From: Alphaproteobacteria bacterium
GTDB lineage: Bacteria; Pseudomonadota; Alphaproteobacteria; GCA-2731375
DNA: 28,051 bases
Direction of reading: 5' to 3'
Assembly (NCBI GenBank): GCA_030746295.1
Contig: JASLMY010000032.1
Coordinates: 1 to 28,051, forward strand
In this document: positions 8,220 to 15,518 of the stretch, piece by piece
Layout: each line of letters starts with the position of its first letter
Numbering within the stretch: position 1 is the stretch's first letter
Position numbers and translations under genes: made by a program
The notes under the pieces: model-generated
Databases searched by the model: none
Told to the model about the DNA's origin: nothing
The model's input: the letters and a program-made list of their open reading frames with translations, nothing else

Positions 8220-9001
8220 CCGTCGAGCTCGGTCTCGACGGCAAGGTCTTCGTCGTCACCGGCGGCAGCCAAGGCGTCGGCGGCGCCATTGCCGAGGCCC
8301 TGGCTGATGCCGGCGCCGCCGGCATCGTCATCGCCGGCCGCGATGCGGCCAAGGGCGCGGCGACCCGGGCTCGCCTGGAAGCGCGCGGCGCCGAGGCCCG
8401 TTTCGTCGCGGGTGACTTGGCCGAGGTCCGGACCTGCCGCCAGATCGTGGCGGAAGCGGACCGCGCCTTCGGCCGCGTCGACGGCCTGGTCAACGCCGCC
8501 GGCAGCACCGCCCGGGGCACTTTGGACGACACCACGGAAGCACTCTGGGACGAGCTCTTCCACGTCAACGTCCGGGCGCCCTTCTTCCTGAGCCAAGAGG
8601 CGGTCCGCCTGATGCGGCGCGATGGCATCGAGGGCACAATCGTCAACATCGCCACCATGTCGAGCCATGGCGGCCAGCCCAAGCTCGCCGGCTATGCCGC
8701 CGCCAAGGGCGCGCTCGTCGTCCTGACCCGGAATTTGGCGCACGCCCTTCGCCACGAGCGCATCCGCGTCAACGCCATCAACATCGGTTGGACCGAGACC
8801 CCGAACGAGCATGCCGTGCAACGGGCCGAGGGCCAGCCGGAGAACTGGCTCGAGGCGGCCGAGGCGGCACAGCCCTTCGGCCGCTTGGTCAAGCCGGCCG
8901 ACGTCGCCCACCTCTGCCTCTATCTCCTCGGCCCGCTTTCCGGCGTCATGACCGGCGCCGTGATCGACCACGACCAGATGGTGATGGGCGCCTACGACTG
9001 A
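8216..9001 (+). CDS. SDR-family NAD(P)-dependent oxidoreductase
   Basis: 261 residues from a GTG that overlaps the iolG stop by 4 bases, a coupling arrangement. Classical short-chain dehydrogenase layout: cofactor motif TGGSQGVG (15-22), structural NAAG (93-96), Asn118, Ser149/150, and the catalytic YAAAK (Tyr160, Lys164), followed by RVNAINIGWTETP. All catalytic residues are intact. It is probably a sugar or polyol dehydrogenase acting on a substrate related to the IolG step, given the overlap; the precise substrate is not readable. The C-terminus ends in GAVIDHDQMVMGAYD, typical of SDRs with a shortened final loop. Confidence 0.9.
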   Translation: MTVELGLDGKVFVVTGGSQGVGGAIAEALADAGAAGIVIAGRDAAKGAATRARLEARGAEARFVAGDLAEVRTCRQIVAEADRAFGRVDGLVNAAGSTARGTLDDTTEALWDELFHVNVRAPFFLSQEAVRLMRRDGIEGTIVNIATMSSHGGQPKLAGYAAAKGALVVLTRNLAHALRHERIRVNAINIGWTETPNEHAVQRAEGQPENWLEAAEAAQPFGRLVKPADVAHLCLYLLGPLSGVMTGAVIDHDQMVMGAYD

Positions 9002-9117
9002 GACGTGCCGCGCGTCGGTCAGGCGACGAGAACCACTCGTTAACCTGTTCCCTACTAGGCTTCGACACGGCGCAACGCTGCTGCCGACCGGCGACCCCTG
9101 ATCCTGGATCGAGGCCG

Positions 9118-9795
9118 ATGAGAACCGCTGACGAGACTCTGACCGGACCGATCGATCCGCAAGTCGTCGATCGCGCCGTCACCAACCTGCTTCGCGACAC
9201 CACCGCGGCGACGGATGTCCGACCGCCGGTGCCGCATTCCAGGCGGCGCTTTCGCCGCTGGCCGGTGAGCCTGCACGCCGCGATCAGTGTCCTCCAGGCA
9301 CCGCGCCCCTGCTCGGTCCACGATCTTTCGCCAGCCGGCGCTCGCGTACGGCTGACCGGCTCGGACGAGCTGGCGCCCGGCACGGAAGTGGTGCTGGAGC
9401 TGGACGGCTTCGGCCCGATCCCGGCCGAGGTCCGGCACACCGTCGACGGCTACACCGGCCTCCTCTTCCTGCTCGACGAGGCGAGCGAGATCCGCCTCGC
9501 CCGGCACCTGGTCTCGATGCATCCGGACTCCGAAGAGCAACCGCGGACCTTGGTCAGGGAAGCCACCCTCAGGCCACGTGGTGCCGAGGCGCCCTGCGTC
9601 GTCGAGGACATCTCCCGTACCGGCGCCCGCATCTTGAGCAACGATACCAGGCACCTCATGGAGGGCGACGAGCTCGTGCTCAGGGTCGCCGGCTTCGGCG
9701 ACATCGCGGCGGTGGTGCAGCGCCTCGAGGGGAGCGCAGTGGCATTAACCTTCCGCCACGCGCTCGCCGGCGAGCTGCCGTTTCTCAACACCTGA
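9118..9795 (+). CDS. Tandem PilZ-domain protein (copy 1)
   Basis: 225 residues from the ATG at 9118, with GAGG upstream; an open frame runs further back but overlaps the SDR gene. Two PilZ-like units are seen. The first has RRRFR (42-46) and DLSPAG (69-74), the second RTLVR (143-147) and DISRTG (164-169); these are the RxxxR and DxSxxG elements that bind cyclic-di-GMP. Each is followed by a matching strand block (ELDGFGPIPAEV and RVAGFGDIAAVV). There are no other domains and no membrane segment, so it is probably a cytoplasmic c-di-GMP adaptor. A clear paralogue lies at 13568-14167. Its last 11 bases overlap the end of convergent iolE. Confidence 0.85.
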   Translation: MRTADETLTGPIDPQVVDRAVTNLLRDTTAATDVRPPVPHSRRRFRRWPVSLHAAISVLQAPRPCSVHDLSPAGARVRLTGSDELAPGTEVVLELDGFGPIPAEVRHTVDGYTGLLFLLDEASEIRLARHLVSMHPDSEEQPRTLVREATLRPRGAEAPCVVEDISRTGARILSNDTRHLMEGDELVLRVAGFGDIAAVVQRLEGSAVALTFRHALAGELPFLNT

Positions 9796-10678
9796 AACCG
9801 GCGCGCTGCGCCATCGCTTCGAGGTTCTGGAAACCCATTCGGGCATAAGTCGCAGGATCGGCCTTTGCCGGATCCTGCTCGGCCTCGACGACCAGCCAGC
9901 CGGAATAGCCCGCCCGACGGAGGGGGCCGAGCACGCCGGCGAAGTCGATGGCGCCCTCGCCCGGCACCGTGAAGACGCCCGCCACGACGGCATCGAGGAA
10001 GCTCACGTCGTCGGACCGGACGCGGGCCAGGACGTCGGCACGCACGTCCTTGCAGTGGACATGGAGGATCCGATCGCGGTGGCGCTCGGCGAGCCGGGCC
10101 GGATCGGCGCCTGCGAAGGCGGCGTGGCCGGTATCGAGCAAGAGGCCGACCTCGGGCCCCGTCGTCGCCATCAGCGCATCGATCTCCGCTTCCGACTGCA
10201 CCACCGTACCCATGTGATGGTGATAGGCGAGGCGGATGCCGCGCCCGGCGACCCGCCGTCCCAGCGCTTCGAGGCGCGCCGCCAACCGAACCATCTCTTC
10301 GGTCGAAAGACGCGGTCGCCCGGACAAGGCCTTGGCAGGGTCGCCGTGGATCGCGCCATTGGTCTCCGCCAGGATTAGAACTTCCGCGCCCAGGGCATCG
10401 AGCAGGGCCAGGTGTGGCGCCAAGGCCTCGGCTTCGGCGGCGACGTCGCGGCTCAGAAGCGCGCTCGAATACCAGCCCGAGATCAGCGCCAGATCGTGCG
10501 CTGCGAGCATCCGGGTGAGCAGCCCGGGCTCGCGGGGAAACTTGTGGCCAAGCTCGATGCCGGCGAAGCCCGCCGCGCGCGCCTCTGCGAGGCAAGTCTC
10601 CAGCGGCGTCTCGCCACCGAGGGTGCGCAAGTCGTCGTTCGACCAGGCGATCGGGTTGGTGCCGAGCCTGACCCGCAC
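9785..10678 (-). CDS. iolE: Myo-inosose-2 dehydratase
   Basis: 297 residues starting at a GTG with a GGAGG about 10 bases upstream. IolE dehydrates scyllo-inosose to the diketone that IolD then hydrolyses. It begins with the near-invariant GTNPIAWSNDD (6-16), then IELGHKFPRE. Metal-site-like segments of this xylose-isomerase-fold family follow: AYHHHMGT, LLDTGHAAFAG and ILHVHCKDVR, and a C-terminal GYSGWLVVEAEQDP. All look intact. It starts 6 bases after the iolD stop, so the pair forms an operon in the order iolD-iolE. The 3' end overlaps the convergent PilZ gene by 11 bases. Confidence 0.95.
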   Translation of the reverse strand: MRVRLGTNPIAWSNDDLRTLGGETPLETCLAEARAAGFAGIELGHKFPREPGLLTRMLAAHDLALISGWYSSALLSRDVAAEAEALAPHLALLDALGAEVLILAETNGAIHGDPAKALSGRPRLSTEEMVRLAARLEALGRRVAGRGIRLAYHHHMGTVVQSEAEIDALMATTGPEVGLLLDTGHAAFAGADPARLAERHRDRILHVHCKDVRADVLARVRSDDVSFLDAVVAGVFTVPGEGAIDFAGVLGPLRRAGYSGWLVVEAEQDPAKADPATYARMGFQNLEAMAQRAGFRC

Positions 10679-10684
10679 GCCGGT

Positions 10685-12532
10685 CTAGCCTCCCAATTCC
10701 TGCTTGGCGCGGGCGGTCTCGTAGTCGCGACGGGCTGCTGCCACCTCTTGCCGTTCGGAGACCTCGGGCACAGGCACGTCCCACCAATGCCCGCCCGCGG
10801 CGGTCGCCGCCGCCGGGTCGGTCTCGACGACCAGGACGTGGGTCCGCGTCGACTCTCGGGCCCGCGCCAATGCCGCTTCCAACTCGGCAACCGAGGCGAC
10901 TTTCTCCGCCACCGCGCCCAGGCTTTCGGCATGCTTGGCGAAGTCGATTTCGGGCAGGGCCTCGTGCGTCGTGCTTTCGTAGAGATTGTTGAAGGGCACG
11001 CCGCCGGTGCCGCGCTGCAGCCGATCGATGCAGCCGAAGCCCTTGTTGTCGAGGACGACGATGGTGAGCTTGCAGCCCAGCAGCACCGAGGTCGCGATCT
11101 CCGAATTCAGCATCAGATAGCTGCCGTCGCCGACCATGACCAGGACGTCGGCCTCGGGACGGGCCAGCTTGACGCCGATCCCGCCGGCGATCTCGTAGCC
11201 CATGCAGGAGTAGCCGTATTCGAGGTGATAGCTGCCGGGCGTACCGGCCCGCCAGAGCTTGTGCAACTCGCCCGGCAGGCCGCCGGCCGCCGCCACGACG
11301 ATGCCATCGTCACCGGCGGCACGGTTCACGGCGCCGATCACCTCGGCATCCAAGGGCAAAACGGCGCCGCTTGGAGCCAGTGCGGCCTCGGCCGCCTGAG
11401 CCCAGGCCCCGATCCGCCGATGCGCCGTCTCTTGCCACGCCTTCGTGCCTTCATGGTCGGCGAGCGCCGCATTCAGGGCCAGCAACCCTTCGCGCGCGTC
11501 TGCAACCAGCGGCCGGCCGAAATGCTTGCCGGCATCGAAACCAGCGACGTTCAGATGGATCAGCGTGCGATCGGGATTCTGGAAGAGCGCCCGGCTGCCG
11601 GTCGTGAAGTCCTGGAGCCGACTGCCGACCGCCAGGACGAGGTCGCTCTCCGCCGCCGTCTCGTTGGCGGCGCTGCTGCCGGTGACGCCGATGGCGCCGA
11701 GGTTCAAAGGATGGTCCCAGGCAAGCGCGCCCTTGCCGGCCTGGGTCTCGGCGACCGGCAGGCGATGCGCCTCGGCGAAGCGCCTGAGCGTCGCCTCCGC
11801 CTCGCTGTAGAGGACGCCACCACCGGCAATGATCATCGGCTTCGCCGCCGCCTTCAGCAGGGCCGCCGCGGCCCCCAGCTCGCCGGCGTCCGGCCGAGGC
11901 CGACGCGGCACCCAGACCCGCTCCTCGAAGAAGGCCTCGGGATAATCGTAGGCCTCGGCCTGCACGTCCTGGCAGAGCGCCAGCGTCACCGGTCCGCATT
12001 CGGCCGGATCGGTGAGGACACTCAGAGCGCGGGGCAGGGCGGTTAAAATCTGCTCGGGCCGGGTAATCCGATCCCAATATCGCGAGACCGGACGGAAGCA
12101 GTCGTTGGCGCTGACCGTGCCATCGTCGAAGGCCTCGACCTGCTGCAGCACCGGGTCGGGAGCCCGACCGGCGAAGACGTCACCCGGCAGTAAGAGCACC
12201 GGCAGGCGGTTGACGTGGGCGACGGCAGCGGCGGTCACCATGTTGGTCGCCCCCGGTCCGATCGAGCTCGTGCAGGCCATCAGCCGCCGGCGCCGCGTCG
12301 CCTTGGCGAAGGCGATCGCCGCCAATGCCATCGCCTGCTCGTTCTGGCCGCGCCAGGTCGGCAACGCATCCGATACCGTCGCCAGCGCCTCGCCGATACC
12401 GGCGACGTTGCCGTGCCCGAAGATCGCCCAGATGCCGGCGAAGAGTGGCACGCGCCGGCCTTCGATCTCGGTCTGTTGTCGGGCGAGGTATCGCACCAAG
12501 GCTTGTGACATCGTCAGCCGAACGGTGGCCAT
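10685..12532 (-). CDS. iolD: 3D-(3,5/4)-trihydroxycyclohexane-1,2-dione hydrolase
   Basis: 615 residues from the ATG at 12532, preceded by a strong AGGAGG. A ThDP-dependent enzyme of the acetolactate-synthase fold that opens the inositol ring, giving 5-deoxy-glucuronate. Visible are the conserved N-terminal TMSQALVRYL, the activating Glu65 in RGQNEQAMAL, SSIGPGATNM, a central cofactor-domain region, and the C-terminal ThDP/Mg motif VGDGSYLMLN followed by NKGFGCIDRLQ and the family-specific HWWDVPVPEVS end. The length matches IolD. The open frame runs 266 codons further upstream, but that is a shadow over the Sel1-repeat gene. The ribosome site and sequence start at 12532 settle the choice. 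Confidence 0.96.
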   Translation of the reverse strand: MATVRLTMSQALVRYLARQQTEIEGRRVPLFAGIWAIFGHGNVAGIGEALATVSDALPTWRGQNEQAMALAAIAFAKATRRRRLMACTSSIGPGATNMVTAAAVAHVNRLPVLLLPGDVFAGRAPDPVLQQVEAFDDGTVSANDCFRPVSRYWDRITRPEQILTALPRALSVLTDPAECGPVTLALCQDVQAEAYDYPEAFFEERVWVPRRPRPDAGELGAAAALLKAAAKPMIIAGGGVLYSEAEATLRRFAEAHRLPVAETQAGKGALAWDHPLNLGAIGVTGSSAANETAAESDLVLAVGSRLQDFTTGSRALFQNPDRTLIHLNVAGFDAGKHFGRPLVADAREGLLALNAALADHEGTKAWQETAHRRIGAWAQAAEAALAPSGAVLPLDAEVIGAVNRAAGDDGIVVAAAGGLPGELHKLWRAGTPGSYHLEYGYSCMGYEIAGGIGVKLARPEADVLVMVGDGSYLMLNSEIATSVLLGCKLTIVVLDNKGFGCIDRLQRGTGGVPFNNLYESTTHEALPEIDFAKHAESLGAVAEKVASVAELEAALARARESTRTHVLVVETDPAAATAAGGHWWDVPVPEVSERQEVAAARRDYETARAKQELGG

Positions 12533-12548
12533 CTTCCTGCCTCCTTCG

Positions 12549-13295
12549 CTACTCGGTCCCGCGCCCAGGAGGGGAGCGGCGCCAGGCCTTCGCCCGCCGT
12601 GTCGCCTGTGCGACCGCCGCCGGCGACATCCGTTCCGCCGCCAGGTGCCGGTTCCACTCGGCGCCCGGAAAGTTCTGCTCGGCGGCGAGCCAGAACCACT
12701 TGTAGGCCTGAACCATATCGCGCGCGACGCCCCGGCCGTTGGCATACATGACGGCGAGGTTGAATTGCGCCGCCGCCAGGCCGCGCTCGGCGGCGAAGCG
12801 GAACCATCGGACCGCGGCCTCGGAATCGACCGGCGTGCCCTGTCCGAGGCGATGCATCTCGCCCAGGTTGAAGGCCGCCTTGGCATAGCCTTGGTCGGCT
12901 GCGCGACGGTACCACGCCAGCGCAGCGCGCTTGTCCTGTGGAATGCCGAAGCCTTCGTCGTACATGCGGCCGATGTTGTTCTGGGCCCTGGCATGCCCTT
13001 GCGCGGCGGCGCGGCGAAACCATCGCAGGGCTTCCTCATGGTCCCGTGGCACCGCCTTGCCGTGACGGTAGAGGCGGCCGATGCCGTTTTGCGCGGCAGG
13101 GTCGCCGGCTGCCGCGGCCGCCCGCCATTCAGCCAACGCGGCCTCGTAGTCGCCCTGTCGATAGGCCCGCTCGCCGGTCGCGTAGTCGGCCCTGGCGGTC
13201 GTCGGCGAGCCGAGCGCGACAAGCAGCGCCATGACGGCGAGAATCCGGACGGCGCGGCCGGAAGCATATGGGCACCGGGAGCAACGGGTATGCAT
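12549..13295 (-). CDS. Secreted Sel1-repeat (SLR) protein
   Basis: 248 residues with a signal peptide (hydrophobic stretch VRILAVMALLVALGSPTTARA, roughly residues 17-36). It is followed by an opening helix pair and about four Sel1-like repeats of about 36 residues. Each repeat has the pattern A..WFRRAAxQGxAxAQxNIGxMYxxGxGxPxD. SLR proteins are solenoid scaffolds, often periplasmic, that bind partner proteins in envelope, flagellar or signalling roles. It ends 16 bases before iolD on the same strand, so it seems to lead the iolD-iolE transcript. This is unusual for an inositol operon and leaves open whether the proximity is functional or just a shared promoter. Confidence 0.85.
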   Translation of the reverse strand: MHTRCSRCPYASGRAVRILAVMALLVALGSPTTARADYATGERAYRQGDYEAALAEWRAAAAAGDPAAQNGIGRLYRHGKAVPRDHEEALRWFRRAAAQGHARAQNNIGRMYDEGFGIPQDKRAALAWYRRAADQGYAKAAFNLGEMHRLGQGTPVDSEAAVRWFRFAAERGLAAAQFNLAVMYANGRGVARDMVQAYKWFWLAAEQNFPGAEWNRHLAAERMSPAAVAQATRRAKAWRRSPPGRGTE

Positions 13296-13567
13296 ACCGC
13301 CTTGTGGGTGGCGGGCGGCAGTGCTGTCAAGACCGCGCCAACTCGCCCGTCAGGATCACATTGCGCTTACCGGATCGCGCGCTTCCCAGGGGCGCTACCG
13401 AGCGATGGTTACGTTACGGTTTCACAGTATAGAAGTCCTCGCCACGGGGCGTTGATTTTCAATGCTTGAAGCGCCACCATGGCTGGGACCAAGGCGATAG
13501 CGATCGAGGCGCCGGTGCCTGGACGGAAATCGGGTGATTGTCCCGGCCGCGGTGCGAGCGGGGTACC

Positions 13568-14167
13568 ATGTCCGGAAACGCCGCGAACGGCTATAGTCCG
13601 TGGCGAAGCGCGCCGTCGTCGCGGCGCCGCTTCCGTCGTTGGTTTGTCGATATGAAGACGACCATCAAGATTGCGGGCCAGCCTCAGGAGTGCACGATTT
13701 GCGATCTCTCGCCCAGCTCGGCGGGGATCCGAATGGCGACGCCGACGGGCGCGCCGGTCGGGACCGAGGTGGAAATCGATCTGGGCGGGTTCGGCGCCGT
13801 GCCGGCCGAGGTCCGCTCGGTGAGCGGCGACATCCTGGGATTGATGTTCCTTCAGGGCGAGGCCCATGAGCGCGAGCTGGCACGACACCTGATCGCCTCG
13901 TCGCCGCCGCGCCGTGTCGAGCGTCGGAAGGCCTGCACTAGTGGGGCGATTACAGTTAGAGAGATCGAGTGCCCATGCGTGGTGGAGGATATCTCCCGCA
14001 TGGGCGCGTGCGTCCTGATCGACGACACGACCGGGATGATCGATGGCGACAGGGCGGTCCTGACCCTGGAGGGATTCGGCCGGATCAATGCCTCCGTGCG
14101 ACACCTTACCGAGATCAGGGTCGGGCTCATGTTTCTCGAGTCGCTGGCGGGCGAGCCGCCGCGCTAG
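13568..14167 (+). CDS. Tandem PilZ-domain protein (copy 2)
   Basis: 199 residues from the ATG at 13568; a TTG 10 codons earlier is an alternative. Closely related along its length to the protein at 9118-9795: RRRFRRW, GFGAVPAEVRS, ARHLIAS, CPCVVEDISRMGA and LEGFGRINASVRH all have direct counterparts. The second PilZ unit keeps RRVER (115-119) and DISRMG (141-146). The first has RRRFRR (19-24), but its DxSxxG element reads DLSPSSAG (46-53), with two extra residues, so c-di-GMP binding there may be weakened. No signal peptide or other domain. Divergent from the Sel1-repeat gene. Confidence 0.85.
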   Translation: MSGNAANGYSPWRSAPSSRRRFRRWFVDMKTTIKIAGQPQECTICDLSPSSAGIRMATPTGAPVGTEVEIDLGGFGAVPAEVRSVSGDILGLMFLQGEAHERELARHLIASSPPRRVERRKACTSGAITVREIECPCVVEDISRMGACVLIDDTTGMIDGDRAVLTLEGFGRINASVRHLTEIRVGLMFLESLAGEPPR

Positions 14168-14235
14168 ACCGTTCCCGTCGTCTGCCGGTTGGGCATCGGC
14201 GCAAGGCGGGCTCGATATCGGAGGCTGAAAGGCTG

Positions 14236-14400
14236 ATGCCCGACGTTAATGACGCCGCGCCGGAACCGGCGAACGACGCGAAGAACGGTAGGCGGCGAGG
14301 CAGTCGCTGGTGGCTGTTCGTCCTGCTCTGTCTCGGCGTCGCGGCCAGCACCTTTTTGAGCGTATTTCTACTCGATTCCTTGCTGGGGATCTCGGGGTAG
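14236..14400 (+). CDS. Small single-pass membrane protein
   Basis: 54 residues from an ATG at 14236, with GGAGG and GAAAGG in the 17 bases upstream. An acidic, Ala/Pro-rich N-terminal stretch (MPDVNDAAPEPANDAKN) is followed by a basic cluster GRRRGSR, then one hydrophobic segment WWLFVLLCLGVAASTFLSVF (about 25-44), and a short tail. The basic residues before the helix suggest the N-terminus stays in the cytoplasm. No family is recognised. It follows the tandem-PilZ gene by 68 bases on the same strand and could share its transcript. It is short enough to be missed by gene finders. Support is composition, ribosome site and in-frame hydrophobicity only. Confidence 0.5.
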   Translation: MPDVNDAAPEPANDAKNGRRRGSRWWLFVLLCLGVAASTFLSVFLLDSLLGISG

Positions 14401-14490
14401 AGTCCGGCTCTGCCACAGTGCCGACGTGGCCCGTTTCAGCCGCGACCGGGGCCCGCCCGACCAAGGCTTTCCAGCCGGCCAAGGTGCGCA

Positions 14491-14519
14491 TCGACCGGGG
14501 CGTCATCAAGTGGTAATAT
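14491..14519 (+). promoter_or_regulatory. Weak candidate promoter in the gap before the Crp-type regulator
   Basis: TCGACC and TAATAT with a 17-base spacer match the sigma-70 boxes at 4 of 6 positions each, in the only AT-rich patch of this gap. It would leave a leader of about 190 bases before the ATG at 14717. A weak match; listed because the gap otherwise has no candidate. Confidence 0.25.
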
Positions 14520-14559
14520 TGAAGCCGGTTCTCAAGTCGTCGTTCGTCTTGTAGCGAGT

Positions 14560-14573
14560 TTGAGTGATATGAA
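14560..14573 (+). promoter_or_regulatory. Possible Crp/Fnr-family binding site
   Basis: TTGAG-TGAT-ATGAA resembles the Fnr-type consensus TTGAT-N4-ATCAA with two mismatches. It lies about 40 bases downstream of the candidate -10 box and 143 bases before the start of the Crp-type gene, a place suited to repression of its own transcription. The match is weak and could be chance. Confidence 0.2.
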
Positions 14574-14716
14574 GCGTTCGACTTTCGCGGTTCCCGGCAA
14601 CGATCGTACGTGCCCGGACCGCCTCTGGGCGACAATGTGTCGACCAATTGGAACAACGCCTCTCGCTGGCGATGCCGGCCGAGGCGTGGCATGCCGACAG
14701 GAATTCGAGGATTGGC

Positions 14717-15460
14717 ATGGGGAGGGGAGCCGTGGCACCGGAGAATAGCAGTCGGCTCGACGGCATACCGTTCTTGGCCAGCCTCTCTAGAGAGAAGTTG
14801 TCTGACCTCGAGATGCGCTGCCGCTGGCGCCGCTACGACGTTGGCGAGCAGATCGTCGACCGGGACAATACCGATAGCGATGTCTATTTCGTGGTCAGCG
14901 GATTGGTGCAGATCGTCAATTTCTCGCTGCTGGGGCGTGAGGTCGCCTTCGCGCAACTGAGTGGTGGTGCCATCTTCGGAGAGTTGGCCGCCATCGACGG
15001 AGAGCCGAGGTCGGCGAACGTCGTGGCGCTGGAGGAGACCCATCTGGCGTCTTTGCCGGCGAGCGTCTTCAAGTCGCTGCTGCTCGACAATCCCGACATG
15101 ATGATGGATCTGCTGCATCGCCTCGCCAACATCATTCGCATCAACACCGAGCGGATCATGGACCTGTCCACGCTCGGCGCAGTGCAGCGCGTCTATCAGG
15201 AAATCATACGCATGGCGGAAGCGTGCCGTCCGCGGGAAGGCGTCGAGGAGGATTGGCGCATTTCGCCGATTCTGACGCACAAGACGATCGCCAGCCACGC
15301 CAGCACGACACGGGAAACCGTGGCGCGCTCGATGGGACAGCTCGCCAGCGGCGGCATCGTCGAGCGCCGGGGCAACAGCCTCTTCGTTCGGGATTTCGAC
15401 CGCCTGCAGCGGCTGGCGGGCGCCCTCGACGTCGATTTCGACGGCAACTTGTCGCGTTAG
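14717..15460 (+). CDS. Crp/Fnr-family transcriptional regulator
   Basis: 247 residues from the ATG at 14717 (GAGG 6 bases upstream). A GTG at 14732 with GGGAGGGG just upstream is an equally good start, 5 codons later. The N-terminal cyclic-nucleotide-binding domain has VYFVVSGLVQIV and FGELAAIDGEPRSANV. The latter keeps the Gly-Glu (88-89) and Arg-Ser (98-99) pairs that hold cAMP in E. coli CRP, so a cyclic nucleotide effector is plausible. No N-terminal cysteine cluster of Fnr type is present. The C-terminal winged helix reads LTHKTIASHASTTRETVARSMGQL. It sits 58 bases before the flavoenzyme operon on the same strand, so it may regulate it, or respond to signals unrelated to it. Confidence 0.9.
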   Translation: MGRGAVAPENSSRLDGIPFLASLSREKLSDLEMRCRWRRYDVGEQIVDRDNTDSDVYFVVSGLVQIVNFSLLGREVAFAQLSGGAIFGELAAIDGEPRSANVVALEETHLASLPASVFKSLLLDNPDMMMDLLHRLANIIRINTERIMDLSTLGAVQRVYQEIIRMAEACRPREGVEEDWRISPILTHKTIASHASTTRETVARSMGQLASGGIVERRGNSLFVRDFDRLQRLAGALDVDFDGNLSR

Positions 15461-15518
15461 CGGCCGGCCGGGATCGGCGCGGCGCGAGCGAGCGCGCCCT
15501 GCTCCAGGGAGGCGCCTT

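Larger units (their letters stand above)
14401..14716 (+). other. 316-base intergenic stretch before the Crp-type regulator
   Basis: No convincing gene is seen. Short open frames here lack a ribosome site and protein-like composition. The stretch contains one AT-rich patch with a candidate promoter and one partial Crp/Fnr-type site, listed separately; otherwise nothing recognisable. Confidence 0.5.

Noticed and set aside
10412..12046. 544-codon open frame on plus over iolE and iolD
   Set aside because: The minus strand encodes well-conserved IolE and IolD in this place. The plus frame has no motif.
10685..13330. Extended 881-residue IolD start
   Set aside because: The first 266 residues are an out-of-frame reading of the Sel1-repeat gene; AGGAGG before the ATG at 12532 marks the true start.
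14560..14748. 62-codon plus frame before the Crp-type gene
   Set aside because: It runs into the regulator's start, has no ribosome site and shows no protein-like pattern.
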